Shown: piece by piece, positions 6,202 through 8,205 of the stretch
Layout of the letters: every line of letters begins with the position of its first letter
Numbering within the stretch: position 1 is the stretch's first letter
DNA from: Nonlabens sp.
Lineage (GTDB): Bacteria > Bacteroidota > Bacteroidia > Flavobacteriales > Flavobacteriaceae
Direction: 5' to 3'
NCBI GenBank assembly: GCA_023301395.1
Contig: JALZUY010000094.1
Span: 1-8,205 of the forward strand
DNA: 8,205 bases
Made by a program: the position numbers and the translations under genes
The notes under the pieces: generated by a model
Told to the model about the DNA's origin: nothing
Databases searched by the model: none
The model's input: the letters and a program-made list of their open reading frames with translations, nothing else

Positions 6202-6921
6202 ATGAAATTTCTAATTACTTTTTCTTTTGGTTTATTACTAATGTTAACGTTTTCTAATGAAAATGATTCTAATACTTCTTATAGAATTAAATACATATCT
6301 AAAGTAGATTTTAAAGAAAATAAAAGCGACACTCTTACTGAAAAGCAAAAAAAGTTCGAAGCCTTTTACAGATTTATGGCTAAAGGTGATTCAGGTCAAA
6401 CAATGATTTTAGATTATAGTAAGAATAAAAGTATTTTTTATTGGAAAAAAAAGCTCAACGAAGATAGTTCGCCAACTCGGCTTTATAAAGGTGAAATGTA
6501 CATTGATTACGAGCGTGGAATAATAAAAAATCAAAAGGAATCACTCGGTGGAAGTTATATCGTTACTGACAGTATTCCTAAATACGAATGGACACTTTAT
6601 CCAGAAGAAAAAATAATTAATGGGTACAACTGTAAAAAAGCAACAACTTTTTATTATTCAATAAATCAAAAAGGGAAAACAAAAATTGGTATCGAGGTTT
6701 GGTATACAAATAAGATACCGCTAAGTATAGGTCCTATGGATTACTCAGGATTACCTGGTTTAATCATAAGATCCCAAAGTGGAAAGATGATATATGAAAT
6801 GGAGTCCATTAAAGAAATCAATGATATAGATATTAAAGAGCCCAAAAAAGGTAAAGTAGTTACAGCACAAGAATATCTTAAAATAGGAGAAAAAGTTAGT
6901 AAAGCAATGTTTAATAGATGA
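6202..6921 (+). CDS. GLPGLI family protein
   Basis: The protein has 239 residues. Residues 1-17 form a hydrophobic signal peptide (MKFLITFSFGLLLMLTF), so the product is exported, presumably to the periplasm or outer-membrane face. The diagnostic GLPGLI motif is at residues 183-188. The usual family context precedes it: W130, EEKIINGYNCKKA with Cys144 (136-147), IEVWYTNKIP (164-173) and IGPMDYS. Length is normal for this family (TIGR01200), which is almost confined to Bacteroidota and has no established biochemical function. Its last codons overlap the start of the receptor gene (ATGA, 6918-6921), so the two are probably translationally coupled and work together. GLPGLI genes next to TonB-dependent receptors are a common arrangement, recalled from memory. 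The ATG at 6202 is the only start that gives a proper signal peptide. Confidence 0.93.
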   Translation: MKFLITFSFGLLLMLTFSNENDSNTSYRIKYISKVDFKENKSDTLTEKQKKFEAFYRFMAKGDSGQTMILDYSKNKSIFYWKKKLNEDSSPTRLYKGEMYIDYERGIIKNQKESLGGSYIVTDSIPKYEWTLYPEEKIINGYNCKKATTFYYSINQKGKTKIGIEVWYTNKIPLSIGPMDYSGLPGLIIRSQSGKMIYEMESIKEINDIDIKEPKKGKVVTAQEYLKIGEKVSKAMFNR

Positions 6922-8205
6922 GATTAATTTTTCAAGCTCTATTTATACTTTTATACGGTAGCTTATGCTTCGGTCAATCTTTAGTGAATTTCAATGGTAT
7001 AATTACTGATTCCTTACAACAACCTATTAATGAAGCGACTCTTGTTCTAATAGATATAGATAAAAATAAGCCAGCAACTTTTACAAAATCAGATTTAAAT
7101 GGAGCATTTTTAATTAAACTGCATCAAGAAACGATTTATAGTCTTGAGATTTCACATTTATCTTATGGTTTACTAAAAGATACAATTGTCGTTAACACGA
7201 TTGATATAGAAAAAAACTTTGTGCTCAAGGAGCAAGCTTTTGATCTAGATGCAGTCCTATTAGAAGTTGAAAAGGCTATATCAGTCAAAGGAGATACAAC
7301 CACATATAATGTAGATTCATTTACAGATGGAACTGAGCAGAAATTAAAAGATATCATTGAAAAACTACCAGGAGCGAGCATTGATGATGATGGTAATGTT
7401 ATTTTTAAAGGTAAAAAGGTCAACGTTTCACAAATAGAGAATAGAGAGTTCTTTAATGGGAACTCTAAACTAGCAGCAACACATATTCCTGCTGATGCTA
7501 TTGATAAAATTGAATTTATTGAAAATTATTCACCTTCTAAACTACTTAAAGGTTTAGAGGAGTCTGATAGAATTGCGATGAATCTAAAGTTAAAAGAAGG
7601 TAAAAAGAGATTTGCTTTCGGAGATGTCACAGTTCAAGGTGGATTAGAAGAGAGATACCTTTTCAGTCCTACGTTATTTTATTATAGTCCTAAAAACAGT
7701 ATAAACGCTATAGCAGATCTAAATAATATTAATAAGAATAGTTTCACATTATCTGATTTCCTTGCATTTGATGATTATTATAACCAGATAACCGAAACAG
7801 GAATAAAAAAATCTACAGATACACGACTTAATTATCAAGATATTAGAAACAGTGATGATTTATTATCTAATAGACTTCAATTCTTCACGGCTCAACATAC
7901 CGGACAAGTAAATAAAAAATCTGATATATCAAGTTATATCATTCATTTAAAAAGCAATAATAATGCATTTAATGAAATAAGAAATGACTACTTAGATAAT
8001 GCCTCAAATAATGAATTAATTGAGCAAAGAAGTTCTGAAAACAAAGATTTTACACTCGGGAAAGTAGTTTATGATTTATATGGGAATTCAAAAATTGAGT
8101 TGAAATCAACCACTCGCTTCAAATTTGAAAACCCTCAAGGATTATTTAATCAAACTGTAAACAGAGGCTTTGAACAATTTGAGAGTAATGACTTTAATAA
8201 AGAAA
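6918..8205 (+). CDS. TonB-dependent receptor-like outer membrane protein with CarboxypepD_reg-like N-terminus, 3'-truncated
   Basis: The frame opens at the ATG at 6918, overlapping the GLPGLI stop by 4 nt, and runs without a stop through the window end (429 complete codons). Residues 1-20 (MRLIFQALFILLYGSLCFGQ) are a signal peptide. Residues about 22-105 form a carboxypeptidase-regulatory-like beta-sandwich (VNFNGIITDSLQQPINEATL). Residues about 112-228 correspond to the plug region, with VKGDTTTYNVDSFTDGTEQ, IIEKLPGASIDDDGN, the GKKV and EFFNGNSKLAATHI segment, and AIDKIEFIENYSPSKLLKG. From about 229 the sequence becomes beta-strand-rich with alternating hydrophobic residues, the start of the barrel. 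No separate TonB box was recognised, which is common in this subgroup. Together with the GLPGLI protein it presumably handles an unknown substrate at the outer membrane. The usual total length of about 800-900 residues means roughly half is missing here. Confidence 0.88.
   Translation, partial: MRLIFQALFILLYGSLCFGQSLVNFNGIITDSLQQPINEATLVLIDIDKNKPATFTKSDLNGAFLIKLHQETIYSLEISHLSYGLLKDTIVVNTIDIEKNFVLKEQAFDLDAVLLEVEKAISVKGDTTTYNVDSFTDGTEQKLKDIIEKLPGASIDDDGNVIFKGKKVNVSQIENREFFNGNSKLAATHIPADAIDKIEFIENYSPSKLLKGLEESDRIAMNLKLKEGKKRFAFGDVTVQGGLEERYLFSPTLFYYSPKNSINAIADLNNINKNSFTLSDFLAFDDYYNQITETGIKKSTDTRLNYQDIRNSDDLLSNRLQFFTAQHTGQVNKKSDISSYIIHLKSNNNAFNEIRNDYLDNASNNELIEQRSSENKDFTLGKVVYDLYGNSKIELKSTTRFKFENPQGLFNQTVNRGFEQFESNDFNKE

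Noticed and set aside
7163..7423. 86-aa minus-strand frame, Ser-rich
   Set aside because: It is antisense to the receptor plug region, which reads continuously on the plus strand.

Overview
The window looks like AT-rich chromosomal DNA from a marine-type Flavobacteriaceae (Bacteroidota). The evidence is a type IX secretion (T9SS) C-terminal sorting domain, a GLPGLI-family protein followed by a TonB-dependent receptor, Bacteroidota -7 promoter boxes (TATCTTTG), genes without clear Shine-Dalgarno sites, and an RG-rich N-terminal extension on an RluB-type pseudouridine synthase. The genus cannot be fixed from the sequence alone.

Layout. Bases 1-756 hold the 3' part of a polytopic membrane glycosyltransferase (mannosyltransferase-like) whose start lies outside the window. 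Bases 868-3894 encode a 1008-residue secreted or cell-surface protein: signal peptide, LamG-like region, a second flavobacterial domain, beta-rich middle and T9SS tail. A palindrome centred on TCGCGA follows it. Bases 3979-4634 hold what looks like one gene, a membrane-anchored peptidoglycan-binding-domain protein, split by a 1-nt frameshift near 4340 into a 122-aa N-terminal piece and a C-terminal PG-binding piece. A strong hairpin terminator at 4639-4677 separates it from the convergent RluB-type gene (4697-5677, minus strand), in which the catalytic Asp of the GRLD motif is Gly.

The divergent intergenic region 5678-5890 carries a good promoter for the pseudouridine synthase and a (TTTC)4 tract before a 79-aa exported two-cysteine protein (5891-6130). 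An intrinsic terminator follows, then a GLPGLI-family gene (6202-6921). That gene overlaps by 4 nt (ATGA) an outer-membrane receptor gene (6918 to the window end, incomplete).

The last three genes may form a cell-envelope module: small exported peptide, periplasmic GLPGLI protein and TonB-dependent receptor, with the internal terminator probably lowering expression of the last two relative to the peptide. The other genes look like independent units. No RNA genes, CRISPR arrays or insertion sequences were seen. No gene-free stretch exceeds 300 bases.
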